Assembly: GCA_003427395.1 (NCBI GenBank)
Contig: BFEA01000083.1
Span: 1,907,372-1,970,339 of the forward strand
Reading direction: 5' to 3'
From: Chara braunii
Lineage: Eukaryota > Streptophyta > Charophyceae > Charales > Characeae
Length of the DNA stretch: 62,968 bases
Below are positions 32,871-45,560 of the stretch, one piece after another. Under the pieces are notes generated by a model that made no database searches, had not been told where the DNA came from, and was given only the letters and a program-made list of their open reading frames with translations. Each line of letters opens with the position of its first letter. The first letter of the stretch is position 1. Made by a program: the position numbers and the translations under genes.

Positions 32871-33899
32871 CCAATCTTTTGGTGATAGGGCCAACCAGAT
32901 GGACAGTATCTGGGTTATCCCGATGTTTTCACTATCATGCTTATGCATTGAGAGGTAATCGATTGCATGAATATAAGTTGAGTAAAGTGAAAGACGAATG
33001 TCTGTAAGAGTTGTAGAGCGTAATGATGATGGCAGAGCAGTGGGAGGCCGAACATTTCTGTGTTAAGTAACTTGATATTGGAGGTAGACACTCCGTCATT
33101 CGTGGAACAGAAAGAGTAATTATCGCCCAGGAGAACAAAGCAACCAACAAAAATTTCATTCACGCTTCGAAGTAGTTGCACATGATACGGAGACGTGGTC
33201 GAGCCGAGAGTTCAAACATCGACCAGGAACCAGATCACTTATTGATTTGCATGGTAGCAGTGGCAGTTACTTGCAGAAACTGTTTATGACAAAAGTCTGT
33301 AATCACAATAAAAAAAACCTTCCCAGTCTGGTCGTCTCTTCAGTCGAGTAGGCAGAGAAGAATAACTTTGGAGGATCATCTCATCAAGTCAAAATTTTGT
33401 GTTACGTGGCCTGATATAAATGTATTGATTTTATTTATTTTGTGATCAGTGAGTTATAAAGGGACTAGGATCATTTTATGGGTTTCATGTTTGGTCAAAA
33501 CCGTCCTAGTCAACCGACGTTCGTTTGTGCCTAGGAGATCAGCGCCCAGGGAGACGGACGACGCCTGGGTCCACTTGGCGTTAACCAAGCGTACCTATAC
33601 TTCAGCGTACGAGCAAACACCCTCGGCTGACCTACCTCTGCAATTGCATGTAAAAACTTTTGCACGTGGGTCAGTAGCTCGGTAGGGATACGCCCCTTAC
33701 GGTGGTAACAGCCGCTTAGGGAAGGTAAGATGTGCCCTGCGAAAACCTATCCTGTCGTAGGGGAGCGCAAGATGTACAGTTGGCGCACCCGGCTGGAGCG
33801 GCGAAGGGTCGACGCGGGTCACCGTGTCGTCCCCGAGTTGTCTCTAAAAGGTTGAAAGCCTAAGTTTCTCCTGCGTGACGAGGCCGGGAGGGCCCTCGC
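32871..33899. other. No gene seen
   Basis: An open frame of 78 codons at 33449-33685 has no recognisable features. GC rises after 33500, approaching the LINE. No repeats of note. Confidence 0.35.
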
Positions 33900-36800
33900 T
33901 CGTGCGGGGGTCGATGCGCTCAACATCGGAACCTGAACTCCTTGCAGCGGTGAAGTCAATGGCCAAGGGTAAATGCCCAGCCCTAGATGGACTGCCCATA
34001 TAACTTTTTTTGGCAACCTGGTCAGCCTTTGCCCCTTTTTTGTGTGCGATATATAACGAGGCCTTAACTTCGGGCTGTTTTCCCAAAGGTCTTACCCAGG
34101 GCATGATCTCTCTCATGTATAAAAAAGGGGATCACTGCGACGTGCACAACTGACGTCCGATATCGGTCTTAAATGTCACTTATAAGCTATTTGTCAAAAC
34201 ACTAGCCCTCCGACTGGCCAAACTCCTGCCAGGGCTGATAGGTTGGGAACAAGGGGCATTTGTTAAGAGTCGCTCGATCTTTGAAAATATCTTATCAACA
34301 GTTCAAGCCCTTGAGATTAGAAGTAAAGAAAAAAGGGACGTAGCCATCCTCCTTCTTGACATGGAGAAGGCCTACGACAAGGTGGGTTGGGGTTTTGTAC
34401 ACACCACCTTGAAGAGGATGGACTTTGGCCCGGGTCTTAGAACTTGGGTATCTGCAAGTTACGAGCACGCATCCTCAACCGTAATGGTCAATGGGAGATG
34501 TTCCGAGGAATTCCAACTGACTCGCTTTCTAAGACAGGGATGTCCACTAGCCCCACTTCTTTTTGTCCTTCACTTATAAGTATTGCTAGATAACATTAGA
34601 ACAAATCCTAGAATCCTAGGTTTGAACCTGGCCCCCCCGATTTGAATGGAAGGGGGGAGCAATCGCAGATGACTTAACGGTAGCATGTGGTAATAGCCCC
34701 AGTGCTCTCCATAAGCTTCGTAAAATTTTTGATTCTTATTGTGTTCTCTCTGAAGCCTCCATTAACTGGGAAAAGTCAGTTTATTTTTTGCTCCCCCCAC
34801 GGGTGTTGAGTGTGGATTGGGGGCTGAGACAGATCCCCGCTAATACCTCGGACCATTTTTTTGGGAATTCAAGTCTCTCTATCAAATTGCTCAGCAGTTC
34901 AAGACGCTCTCCTGGCGGATAGGGTCTCAGCACGTATTGCTGGTTGGGCCCGGAATTTCAAGCTATCGCTTTTCGGTCGAGCACTGGTTTTGACGTCAAC
35001 TGTTTTTTCTCTGCTTTGGTTCCCACTATCGATACACTTGCTGGGCAGTTCTGCCTACACACGTATCAAAAGAGACGCCGCTCGTTTTCTATGGAAGCCG
35101 GCAACCCAGGATCAGTAAGGATTCACATGGAAGGTTGCTTGGGATTGTATTGCTCAGTCGAGGCTTCAAGGGGCACTAGGGATCCTAGACCCAGGTCAAC
35201 AAAATCTGGTATTGCTCTGCAAATCGGTAATCTCTGCAACGTTTGGTGCAAGATCCGAACTATGGGTCAGAATAGTGGGGTACATTCTATCAAAAGAATG
35301 AAATCTGTCCCGACGGCCCGATGTATGGATTTGTTTTTTCATTCGCTCCTACACAAGTAGGATACCAAAATCGAAAGTATGGCGCAATATATTATATGCA
35401 TGGCAAAAACTCTTCCCTCAGTATTGGTCCCCTCTCCACACTCGAGGAGAAATTCTCAATCACATACTGTTTGAAAATGAGTACATTAAATCCACAGAGG
35501 GAACCCCACTTAAGGCAGATGGTTCAAAAGGCTCCTTTGGTAGAGCCTGGGTAGAGAGAGGAATCACACAAATCAGGGACGTCTGGGACCCTGCTGTGGA
35601 GGACTGGCTAACTACAGACTGAATCAAGTTCAAACTACACAGACTGCGAAATGTTGAAGAGAACTACGGTCTACTGTTCGAATGCATTCCTTCCTACTGG
35701 AAGGCCCTCCTTCCTACTGCTGTAGAACGCGGTCAAGGGGCCTGGCTCCGATACCCAGAAGAGACACAAGAAATACTCAGGGTTTTGGGCCCAGAGATCC
35801 CTCAGGGTATAGGAGTCCAAACATGGACCCGTAAACCTCCGACAACATCAGGGTCATCCCGACTACGGTAGAGCTGACGGAATGCAGAGTCCTGTTTAGT
35901 TTAGTAGGAGAGAAAGAAAGGGCTACTCTGATCCTGGATGATGCTACAAACACCCACGTGGAACCTTTGCTCTGTGGATGGCTTAGTGAATTTGGATCCG
36001 AGAACTTCTTCCCAGCGGTACCCTATAACACTAAATTGGGTGTGCAGGTCCTGAGAGCTTAAATTAAGAAGCAACCGGTTATTACGGACTCCGAAAGGCT
36101 AGCGAAAGAACCTGGGTTTACTCAGGGCAATATGGATTTGGTTGGGTTGTGGAGAGCCTTCAAAATTTTGGTCTCTCAAAAGCAGACCAGTATTATGTGG
36201 TTACAACTCTTATTAGTAACTCCCGCGACGGTTTGGCTCTCCGAAAAAGGTATGAACATCAGTGAACACTATGCCCGATGCCACTGGGGATGGGAAAATT
36301 CTTCCCATATATGGCTATACTGTCATTTCTCCCTCTGAGTTTGGGAATGGTGGAAGGAAAAGTGGAAGTTTATAGTCGGAAACAATTCCGTATGGTCCCA
36401 TGAATGGTCACTATATGGCAGTCCTCGGCAGAGGTTGGGCATATGTGGCCTTAACCTCTCGAGGAGCTATAATGAAAACCCTGTGGAAAACTCGAAACAA
36501 GGCTACTTTTAGTCAAGAGTCTACCACCTTTCATACACAGGTTGGGACTATTAAGTCTTTGATTAGACAGGCTATCACTGTGGACTGGCACAATGCCCGG
36601 GCTCATCCGCACAAAGGCCGGTATTGGTTGACCCAGACATGGCTTTAGAACAACGAGATAGTGTTTACCTCCCCAGAGGGTACTCTCTCCTTCGCTGATT
36701 GGCTACGCTCAGACAAGAACTAGCTTGGGGAACAAGCGTCGAGACCTTTGGGTCAGTGTGGATATGGTCGATTCTAGGCCAACGACTCTGAGCTAGGGTC

Positions 36801-36985
36801 GCTCTTTTAGGCCCTGAACTTCCCTAAATTTTGATATTTGAGTTGGGGTTGTTCCTTCTTAGTGCTTCGTTTTCAGGTTGCCTTTAGAATAACTATAGGT
36901 GGACTCTTCTATTTGACTTTTTAGATGAAGTGGGTAGTTTCAGATAGTTAATGTTATATCTTGTATTAAGGGCATTAGGTGTTTC
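33900..36985 (+). mobile_element. Decayed non-LTR retrotransposon (LINE) ORF2
   Basis: RT motifs in order, scattered over frames with several stops: AKGKCPALDGLP (finger motif), RPISVLN, GAFVKSRSI, LLLDMEKAYDKV with the first catalytic Asp, RQGCPLAPLLFVL at 34361-34579, and AIADDLTVACGN at about 34668-34700 with both Asp of the ADD motif. C-terminal region: KGSFGRAWVERGI, TPATVWLSEKG and HYARCHWGWENSSHIWLYCHFSL (36132-36338), the Cys/His-containing zf-RVT segment seen in plant LINEs. The endonuclease part is not visible, so the copy is 5' truncated or unreadable before 33.9 kb. Stops of all three kinds are present; it is dead. Confidence 0.85.
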
Positions 36986-36986
36986 T

Positions 36987-37390
36987 TTTTTTTTTTTATA
37001 TTCTTCTCTCAACTTCTGTTTCTTTACCTTCCACTACCTACTCCTAAGACTATCTAGAGGGGACCCCTGCAAGCATAGTTTCCTCTCTGTGTGAAGGGGA
37101 GATTTCATGTTGCCCCTAGCCCCTAATGGTTAGGGTATAGGGTTGGGGCCGCCAGTGGGGGTCTGGCTAACACAAAGACCGAGACCTATCAGTAGTTGTG
37201 CCTCCCTTTCTCATCGTCCCCCACCCTTCATCGAGTAGCAGCAGAGGCTATGGCCAACACTCTCCCACACACCACACACAACCCCCTCGTGCTCACACTC
37301 ACACCCGCGTTGGTCATAGACCCTACTAATACCGATCAGGGGTATCTAGAGGACTATCACAGTGTGTTGGCACTAAGTGCGCCGCAGGCG
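36987..37390 (-). mobile_element. Short retroposon (SINE-like), minus strand, with poly(A)
   Basis: Matches the body of the repeat at 48655-48976 in opposite orientation. Shared words include ATGAAATC next to GGGGCAACATG, GCCAACACTCTC with CACACACCACRCACAAC, CCTACTAATACC.ATCAG and GAGAGAAGAATAT. On the minus strand it ends in an A-run (T-run at 36987-36999), as expected of a retroposed copy. Its tRNA-like head, seen in the 48.6 kb copy, is missing or replaced here. Confidence 0.65.
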
Positions 37391-37624
37391 GCCATGGGTG
37401 TTTCATGTAGCTCGTGAAGTAATGGTAGAACATGGAGGAAGGTTTCAACTGATCCTCAGCAGACTAGGCAGGGGAAGAGGTTTATTGGGTACTGTAAGAA
37501 AAATGGTTCAGGGCCTGGATAAAGGATATCAGGCAATTGCCACTAAGCTAAACCGGCTGATGCTGTCGGGATAACTCCGGGTTGAATTGTGAGGTCCCCG
37601 GCCTCTTTACAATGATTTTGAAAT

Positions 37625-37943
37625 GGAAAAAATTTTGAAATGCCCCCAAAGTTTGCGTTTATTTGCGACGTGCCCCTGTAAAGGCCTAAATACCCTGTCG
37701 TGCCCCTCGGGCCTCTAAAATTTTCCGCAGGCTCCTGTTAGCATGGGGCATAACTTTTCGATATGCCCTTACTGGACCGCTGGTGGCGTTTCGTTGGTCG
37801 GTCCTTGATTTGCCCTCACGAGGGGCACACATCTTTCTGTGATGCCCTTGCAGCAGTGGCGGCAGGAATTCGAATTCAGTGTGGTAGGCATTCCACGCGC
37901 CGCCACGGAAAAACGGTCTGTATATGTGTGTGTGTGTGTGTTT

Positions 37944-37986
<43 letters not shown>

Positions 37987-38085
37987 GTGCGCGTGTGTAT
38001 GTGTATATGTGTGTTGCGCGCGCGCGCGTGTGTGTGTGTGTATGTGTTTGTGTGTGTGTGAGCGTGTGTGCGCGTGTGTGTGCGC

Positions 38086-38117
<32 letters not shown>

Positions 38118-38161
38118 GCGTGTGGGTGTGTGTGCGTGTGTTGTGTGTGTGTGAGCGCATG

Positions 38162-38219
<58 letters not shown>

Positions 38220-38939
38220 NNNNNNNNNNNNNNNNNNNNNNNNNNNNNNNNNNNNNNNNNNNNNNNNNNNNNNNNNNNNNNNNNNNNNNNNNNNNNNNNN
38301 NNNNNNNNNNNNNNNNNNNNNNNNNNNNNNNNNNNNNNNNNNNNNNNNNNNNNNNNNNNNNNNNNNNNNNNNNNNNNNNNNNNNNNNNNNNNNNNNNNNN
38401 NNNNNNNNNNNNNNNNNNNNNNNNNNNNNNNNNNNNNNNNNNNNNNNNNNNNNNNNNNNNNNNNNNNNNNNNNNNNNNNNNNNNNNNNNNNNNNNNNNNN
38501 NNNNNNNNNNNNNNNNNNNNNNNNNGTGTGTGTGTATATGTGTGGTGTGTGTGTGGGTGTGTGCACGTGTGCGTGTGTGTGTGTGTCCATGCTCATTGCC
38601 AAATTTTTGATATGCCCCGGTAGCATCTCTCCCTGGGCCAGGGGAAAGACTGTGAGTGTCAACAACGGCCACAGGAGCTCACTGGAAAGATGGACGGTAC
38701 CAATAAAGGGCATATGGGAAACTTTTGTGCTGGTTCTCAACGGCCATCCGGTAGGGGCATACTGAAAATTTGGTACTGGTACAGGTAGGGGCATATGAAA
38801 CACTTTTCAGGCCCAAACGACGCCAGGTGTTTTCTGGAAACATCATTCGTCGTCAGAGGGGCGCGACAAGGTAAGTCGGCCGTCAAAGGGGCACGCCGCA
38901 AATAAACGCAAACTTCAGGGGCATTTCAAAAATTTTCCC
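37625..38939. mobile_element. MULE-like non-autonomous DNA transposon, 9-bp TSD
   Basis: Terminal inverted repeats of about 85 bp: the left end starts GGAAAAAATTTTGAAATGCC and the right end, reverse complemented, starts GGGAAAATTTTTGAAATGCC. Both continue with AAGTTTGCGTTTATTTGCG, then CGTGCCCCT and TGTCG.GCCCCTC. The perfect 9-bp direct repeat TTTTGAAAT flanks it at 37616-37624 and 38940-38948. Long TIRs with a 9-bp target duplication fit the Mutator superfamily. No transposase is inside; the interior has further GGGGCATA words and a huge TG array with an assembly gap, so the true length is unknown. Confidence 0.85.
37921..38584. repeat. TG/GTGTGC microsatellite with N gap
   Basis: Long TG array with interspersed GC and TA steps, interrupted by N at 38220-38525 (an assembly gap). 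Open frames reported across it are artefacts of the dinucleotide. It lies inside the MULE-like element. Confidence 0.95.
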
Positions 38940-38948
38940 TTTTGAAAT

Positions 38949-40590
38949 ATAGTCAAGGACCCTCATTTTGGCCGCACTAAACCGGACAGATAGCTTGTAT
39001 ACATTCGTGACGAGGGTCCGTTGTGCTCGGAGGAAGCCTATTGGCGCGGAGAGGGCGAGGGGGTGGAGGTGAGGAGGAAGAGGAAGACGAAGAGGAAGAG
39101 GGAGGAGGGGAGGGAGGAAGTAATGAAAGGGAGGGTATCCCATCCCCCCCGTGTCGAGAAGGAGAGGGAAAGGAGGCAGGAGGGTAGGTCAGAACCTGAC
39201 CGTAATGGGGGTGGGGGGGGGGGGTTCAGTCAGGTTGTCCCATCTGAAAGCCGAGACAAAAGCCAATTGGCGGTGTGTGTGTGTGAACGCTCCTACTGCC
39301 AATGGCAGAGTGTGCGTGTGTGTGTGTGTGCCCGCGTAGAAACTGTGGCCGCGCGGAGCGCGAGGGCGCAGCCAGGGGTTAGGAAATTGTAGCCTCGGGG
39401 TTTGTACGGATGACCATGCGAGGCTGCAGAGATGATCATGTGAGGCTGTGATTTTGCAATTGTTGGAGAGTGTGGCTCAGGTTGTTTCAGATTTGTAGTG
39501 CATGTGTGATTGGGCGGGGTATGATTTCAGCAAACATGGGAAAAAATATTGAACAGATTTTGCTAGATTGGCATTGTTTTGTGAACAGACTACATGCATG
39601 TCCAATACTCTGAATGAATCTTGTCTAGAGGGCATGTAAATGCATGTACAGTGTTGTGTAGTGGAGTTAACAGGTCCTTGGTAAGTCATGAACAATTCCT
39701 TATCAGGGGTCAGGCTTCACTGCGATCTAAACTTGGGTGAGGGGTGAGAGGAGGGATGTAGGGAAAATGCAAGCGGTGGCTCAAAGCAACAAGGATTTTT
39801 TTTTTTTTTTTTTTGGTTTATTTTTTTAAAAAGGTAACATATCAATTTAATGTCTGAAAAGAACGAGGCTGGGGACATGACAGTTCAACCCGGATTTATC
39901 TCGGCAGCATCAGCTGGTTTAGCTTAGGTGTACCAAACGATGAAAATTCTCATTGGGACACTGATCTTTCATATACAAGAGCACATCTTTGCACATTATA
40001 CTTTAGATTGACGGTGAGCGAGGTCCATCTTATAGTTTTCTACTGCTCAAAGGGGCAGAGGAGGTAAGTAAGGAGAATGCTGGTAATGGTTCAAAGCAAC
40101 AAAACTAAAACAATAATGGGAGAAAAGAATAGGATAAGGAGAAAGGACACTAAGTTGGAGCAATTCATATGAGTGGACCACTATTTTATGCACAAAAAAG
40201 TCTGCTTATAGTCGGGTCCTATAGTATGGTATAATTCATAGGATCTATATGACCCGTCAAGTTTAAAAACGACTTAGCTTTTAAGAATCTGTCTTGTCTT
40301 TGCCTTTACAGCTGCGGAGGTCTACATGAACTAATTTGAAAAAAACAGTCCAATTAGTATCAAGTCGTGTACCCTTTTGTGTTACAGGGCAAGGGTGAGA
40401 TGATTAGCTTGGTGAATAAAAACCAATTTCTTTCCTTTTGTGTGGTTTTCTTATTCGCTTTTCGAAGCCAGTTTGCCATGATTATGGATTGAAAGAAACG
40501 AGGATGTGGGCTTGGTATGAGAGATGGTTAACTGGCATGTAAATATTCGGTATTTCTATAGAGAAGATTCGGTGCACAAATTAATGAACC
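38949..40590. other. No gene seen; purine tract, G-run, T-run
   Basis: A GAGGAA-rich purine tract at about 39050-39125, a G-run near 39210, short TG runs at 39270-39330, a T-run at 39797-39815. No coding region recognised on either strand. Confidence 0.4.
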
Positions 40591-42970
40591 ACTTACCCCA
40601 TCCCCCCCTTTCGCTGAAGATTCCAACTATTTTTTTTTTTTTTTTCCTCGGTTACTTCGTTGCTTTCTTACGTTTCCCAACCTCCTCAGCCCCCCCACCA
40701 TGCTTCGCCGAAGATTCCAGCCATTTCTTTTCTTTTTTTCCCTCGTTACTTAGTTGCTTTCTTGCGTTTCCCAACCTCCTCAGCCCCCCCACCATGCTTC
40801 GCCGAAGATTCCAGCTATTGCTTTTCTTTTTTTCCCTCGGTAACTTAGTTGCTTTCTTGCTTTATAAAACTTCTTAGCCCCCCACCATGCTTCGCCGAAG
40901 ATTCCAGCTATTTGTTTTCTTTTTTTTCCTCGGTTACTTAGTTGCTTTTTTGCGTTTCCCAACCTCCTTAGCCCCCCCACCATGATTCGCCGAAGATTCC
41001 AGCTACTTTTTTTCTTTTTCTTACTCGGTAACTTAATTGCTTTCTTGCTTTATAAACCTTATTAGCCCCCCACCATACTTCGCCGAAGATTCCAGCTATT
41101 TTTTTTCTTTTTTTTCCTCGGTTACTTAGTTGCTTTCTTGCGTTTCCCAACCTTCTTAGCCCCCCCACCATGCTTCGCTGAAGATTCCAACTATTGTTTT
41201 TCTTTTTCTTACTCGGTAACTTAGTTGCTTTCTTGCTTTATAAACCTTATTAGCCCCCCACCATGCTTCGCCGAAAATTCCAGCTATTTATTTTCTTTTT
41301 TTTCCTCGGTAATTTAGTTGCTTTCTTGCTTTATAAACCTTCTTAGCGCCCCACTATGCTTCGCCGAAGATTCCAGCTATTTGTTTTCTTTTTTTTCCTC
41401 TGTTACCTAGTTGCTTTCTTGCGTTTCCCAACCTCCTCAGCCCCCCCACCTTGCTTCGCCGAAGATTCCAGCTATTTTTTTTTTTTTTCCTCGGTAACTT
41501 AAGTCGCTTTCTTGCTTTATAAACCTTCTTATCCCCCCACCATGATTTCGCCAAAGATTCCAGCTATTCTTTTGCTTTTTCTTCCTCAGTAACTTAGTTG
41601 TTTTCTTGCTTTATAAACCTTCTTAGCTCCCCACCATGCTTTGCCGAAGATTCCAGCTATTTTTTTTCTTTTTTTTCCTCGGTTACTTAAGTTTCTTTCT
41701 TGCATTTCCCAACCTCCTTAGCCCCCCCACCATGCTCTGCCGAAGATTCAGTATTTTTTTTCTTATTTTTCCTCCGTAACTTAGTTCCTTTTTCGCTTTA
41801 TAAACCTTCTTAGCCCCCCACCCTTTCTTGCTTTATAAACCTTCTTAGCCCCCCACCATGCGTCGCCGAAGATTCCAGCTATTTTTCTTCTTTTTCTTCC
41901 TCGGTTACTTAGTTGCTTTCTTGCATTTCCCAACCTCCTCAGCCCCCCCACCATGCTTCGCCGAAGATTCCAGCTATTTTTTTTCTGTTTTTTCCTCGGT
42001 AAATTAGTCGCTTTCTTGCTTTCAAATCTGCTTAGCCCCCCACCATGGTTCGCTGAAGATTCCAGCTGGTTTGTTTTTTTTTCCTTTGTAACCTGATTTC
42101 CTTTCTTGCTTTTTTCAACCTCCTTGGCCCCCCCCAATGCTTCGCTGAATATTTCAGGCATTTTTTTCTTTTTCTTCCTCGGTTACTCAGTTGGTTTCTT
42201 GCTTTCACACCTCCTTAGCCCCCCAACATGCTTAACCGAGGTTGCCAGGGTATTTCTTTTTTTTTTCTTCCTCGGTAACTTAGTTGCTTTCTTGCTTTTG
42301 AAGCTGCTTAGCAACCCACGATGGTTCGCCAAAGATTCCATCTATTTTATATGTTTTTTTTCCTTAGGCCAACACAAATAATAATAGGAAACAGGTAGGA
42401 GGGGGGGGAGGCATGTGTGGTACGGCCCCAAAATGTTGTTGCGAGCACTGTTCTCATAAGTGAAAAAAGAAATGACCGGGTGTTCTATTCGGGTGAAGAC
42501 GGTAGGCTTGGTCTAGGAGCTCTTGGATCGAGCTGCGGGCGTTGATGTTGGCACTACATCCAGATCAAAGTGGAATTCCGATCAGGTTCATCAAGGAAAG
42601 TCCTGGTGTGAGTATACCCTAAGTCTGAACACAGGTTGAGTCCTTAACCCCCACCGTGCTTCGCCGAAGATTCCAACCATTCTTTTCCTGTTTTTCTCCT
42701 CAGTTACTTAGTTGCTTCCTTGCTTTTAAGCCTTCTTAGCCCCCCCCACCATGCTTCGCCGAAGCTTCCAGGTATTTTTTTTCTTTGTTTTCCTCGTATA
42801 CTTCGTTTTCTAGCTTTGAAACCTCCTTAGCCCCCCGCCATGCTTCGTCGAAGACTTCAGCTATTTATTTTCTTTTTTTTCCTCTATTACTTAGTTGTTT
42901 TGTTGTGTTCCAGCCTCCTTAACCCCCACCATGCTTCGCCGAAGATTCGAACAATTTGTTTTCTTTTTTT
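40590..42970. repeat. ~94-bp satellite array, two alternating unit types, ~24 units
   Basis: Each unit reads CCCCCCACCATGCTTCGCCG, then AAGATTCCAGC, a T-rich run, CCTCGGTTACTTAGTTGC and a junction. The ACCATG anchor recurs at 40697, 40791, 40884, 40979, 41072, 41167, 41260 and so on (93-95 bp steps). Two junction types occur: GCGTTTCCCAACCTCCT and GCTTTATAAACCTTCTTAG. They alternate for several units, giving a ~188-bp higher-order dimer. A 1-nt-loop palindrome (CTTCGCCGAAG) sits in each unit. The array is interrupted at 42362-42650 and resumes to 42970. Minus-strand ORFs of 60-126 codons across it are by-products of the repeat. Confidence 0.92.
42362..42650. other. Unique insertion within the satellite array
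   Basis: Splits the satellite. Contains a half copy (42472-42496) of the terminal repeat of the 95-bp palindromic element at 60857. A nearby phrase (CACTGTTCTCATAAGTGAAAA) recurs, slightly changed, at about 43011, just outside the other end of the array. Confidence 0.6.
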
Positions 42971-43340
42971 TCTCAGACCAACCAGTTGGGGCCCCCCAGT
43001 GCAGTTGAGAGGCACGGTTCTCATTAGTAAAAAAGAAAGAAGGAACAACTACAGAATCATACCCAGCTGCATAAGAAAATGAACTCACATTTGAACTATA
43101 TATATCAAATTAATTTGGAACATTTATACAGTGAAGACTAGCATGGTCCCTGCATTTCTGAGGATTCGGACAACACATACATGGAGAAATGGTAAAGTAT
43201 ATTGAAACGATGGATGTACCCAGCAGTTGAGAAAATTTCAAAGATGATTCGAATATATGATCTAAAAACGACGCACTTATCTTCAAATAACCTAATGAAC
43301 CGATAGCTCAGAGAACCGGAGTCAGGGCGTTGTTTCTATA
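42971..43340. other. No gene seen
   Basis: Sequence to the right of the satellite. The phrase AACCTAATGAACCGATAGC with AGAGAACCGGAG and CAGGGCGTTGTTTCT at 43287-43340 is repeated at 43643-43700, a 356-bp direct duplication. Confidence 0.5.
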
Positions 43341-43352
43341 TTTCTCAATCTT

Positions 43353-43353
43353 G

Positions 43354-43399
<46 letters not shown>

Positions 43400-43698
43400 C
43401 CTATCTCCCTCTCTCTCCCTCCCTCCCTCCCTCCCTCCCCCATTGTCTGCTCTGATGACTGCACAAGGTCATTAAGAACACAATGTTCCCTCCCCAATTG
43501 TCTGCTGTGATGACTGCTCAAGGTCAATAAGAACACAATGTGGTATCTGTTGTGGTATCTGTTGATACCACTGCGGCAGGTTCTGCTGTACTTAGGGTCA
43601 AAAAAGGACTTTCATGTTGATCTCGGTCATCTGTGCTCCCTTATCTTCAAATAACCTAATGAACCGATAGCTTAGAGAACCGGAGCCAGGGCGTTGTT

Positions 43699-43769
<71 letters not shown>

Positions 43770-43867
43770 TGTACAAAAAAACTCTTCTATCTCTCTCCCT
43801 CTCTTTCTCTATCAGATGTACAAAAAAGTTATTCTCTCTCTCTCTCTAAGACGTACAAAAAAACTAT

Positions 43868-43913
<46 letters not shown>

Positions 43914-43976
43914 ACACACACACAGATGTAAAAAAAAACTATTCTCTCTCTCTCTCTCTAAGACGTACAAAAAAGT

Positions 43977-44023
<47 letters not shown>

Positions 44024-44035
44024 CCTCCCTCCCTC
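43353..44035. repeat. Cluster of CT and AC microsatellites
   Basis: CT runs at about 43353-43392, 43835-43847 and 43980-44020; AC runs at about 43708-43768 and 43880-43923. Between them short phrases (GATGTACAAAAAA, TTGTCTGCTGTGATGACTGC) are repeated, so the cluster grew by duplication of microsatellite plus flank. Confidence 0.9.
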
Positions 44036-44040
44036 CCCCG

Positions 44041-45390
44041 TTGTCTGCTGTGATGACTGCACAAGGTCATTAAGAACACTGTTCCAAAAATTGGCCACAT
44101 GTTTGGCATGGAAAGACAAGTCCCACGAAAAAACCGATATCCATGTAGAAACATGTGACTTTATGTCAACATGTTTCAGACATCACGTCAACATATTTTG
44201 AAGTCTGCTGGAGTATGTGCCTTCTCCGATACAAACCCTGCAAGGCAATACCAAAAGCAAATAACAATTCAAAGACACCTATGTTAGTTCTCAAATACAG
44301 AATAGATACATCTGTACTAGCTAAGTGCCCGCGGTGCGGGCGGTGTGGGCCATTCACGCAGAAAATGAAAAACAAAACGACAAACTGCTACCCCGATGAG
44401 AAATATAATGAAAAATGAAACGACAAACTGCTGCCTCGACGAAAAAAAAAAAAAAAGGAAAAACGGTCCCTGCCCGCCTATCAACGGCGGGCGCTTCGAG
44501 ATATTCCCTCCCATCTACGCCCGCCGCCGCCCAGCCCCATGGGCCCGCTCTCTCGTTTTCAGGCGCCCTGAGAACAATTCGGTACACGCAGCACTCTGCA
44601 TGCCCCCCCGCCCTCAATCACCTTCATCTGCCGGCCCTCAAGTACTAATTTCCTACACTTCTGGTGTTGCCAGCCTTTTGAAATCAGCAGGTGAGAAAAA
44701 ATATAATTTTTTTAACAATAAAAACGAAAAAAAAACATTAAGATGATTAAGTGGCTTTCATTTGCAAAAAGTGCAAGAGTGCATGGTGGAAAACTTTGAT
44801 GTGGACAAAACGTAAAGCAGTGGAAATTGAGACCAGTCCTCTGTTTTTTTAACACCCCCTACCCGCGAGCAAGGCAAATGGTTTGGCAGCACAACAGTCC
44901 CAACCTCCCATCACTTCATATGCACTATCCTCAGACAATGGCCTGATCCGGTCAACACCTTAGGCGGGCTGCATGTCACCTCTTTCCCTTCCCCTTTAGC
45001 ATAGTTCCCTCCCCATCCGATTACCCTTCAACCTCCCCCCTCCCTTTCCCACTCTCTCACAGCCCTCCTGCCACTTGACCCTCATCACCTTTTTGTGCAG
45101 TTGGCCTTCCCATCCGCTTCACCTTAGCCTTCCCTCTCTGTTTCCTACTCTCCCCACATTCCTGCACCTCCCTTGCCCACATCCTCTTTCCCCCAGCTCT
45201 CCACTCTCCTCACCACCCATCCCCCTTGCCTCCCCATCCCTGACCTGCCCACCTCCACCTTCATCCTCTCTGGGCCCTTCAAGGCGAGCTATATGCAACT
45301 ACCCAACGCCACTACAGAACAATACGACTTGTCAGAGGGCAATCAAGACAAGCAGATGTGGAACCCATCAAAGATGCAACAACAAAAATG
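44041..45390. other. No gene seen
   Basis: A short tandem duplication at about 44360-44440 (AACGACAAACTGCT phrase, ~50-bp spacing). C-rich, low-complexity sequence at 44990-45290. No domain on either strand. Confidence 0.4.
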
Positions 45391-45560
45391 ATCAAATAGA
45401 ACGCATGGCTTCAGGCAATGGGAAAACCCACACACAACAGTAAGGACAATGAACGGCCCCTTCTGAACACGGGCTGTGCAGTGCCCTGCACGTGATCCAC
45501 ATGCAGACTACAATGTGGGAGCTCCCTGGTTTGATAGAGGTTGTAGAATTGGCGAGGTAT
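45391..45560 (+). pseudogene. Exon-end fragment similar to the minus exon at 56713
   Basis: TTTGATAGAGGTTGTAGAAT followed by TGGCGAGGTATCTGTT matches the minus-strand sequence TTGATAGAGCTTGTGGAAT with TGCAAGGTATTTGTT at the end of the exon at 56713-56967, including the GGTAT donor-like junction. It looks like an inverted, decayed duplicate of an exon end plus intron start. Coding potential cannot be judged. Confidence 0.4.

Noticed and set aside
37686-38803. Several open frames of more than 280 codons on both strands
   Set aside because: They are Val-Cys or His-Thr translations of the TG array and of the N gap.
40780-42161. Basic minus-strand ORFs with repeated KKRKxIAGIFGEAWWGG
   Set aside because: They are satellite units read through; the unit length varies between 93 and 95 bp, so no frame is kept across the array.
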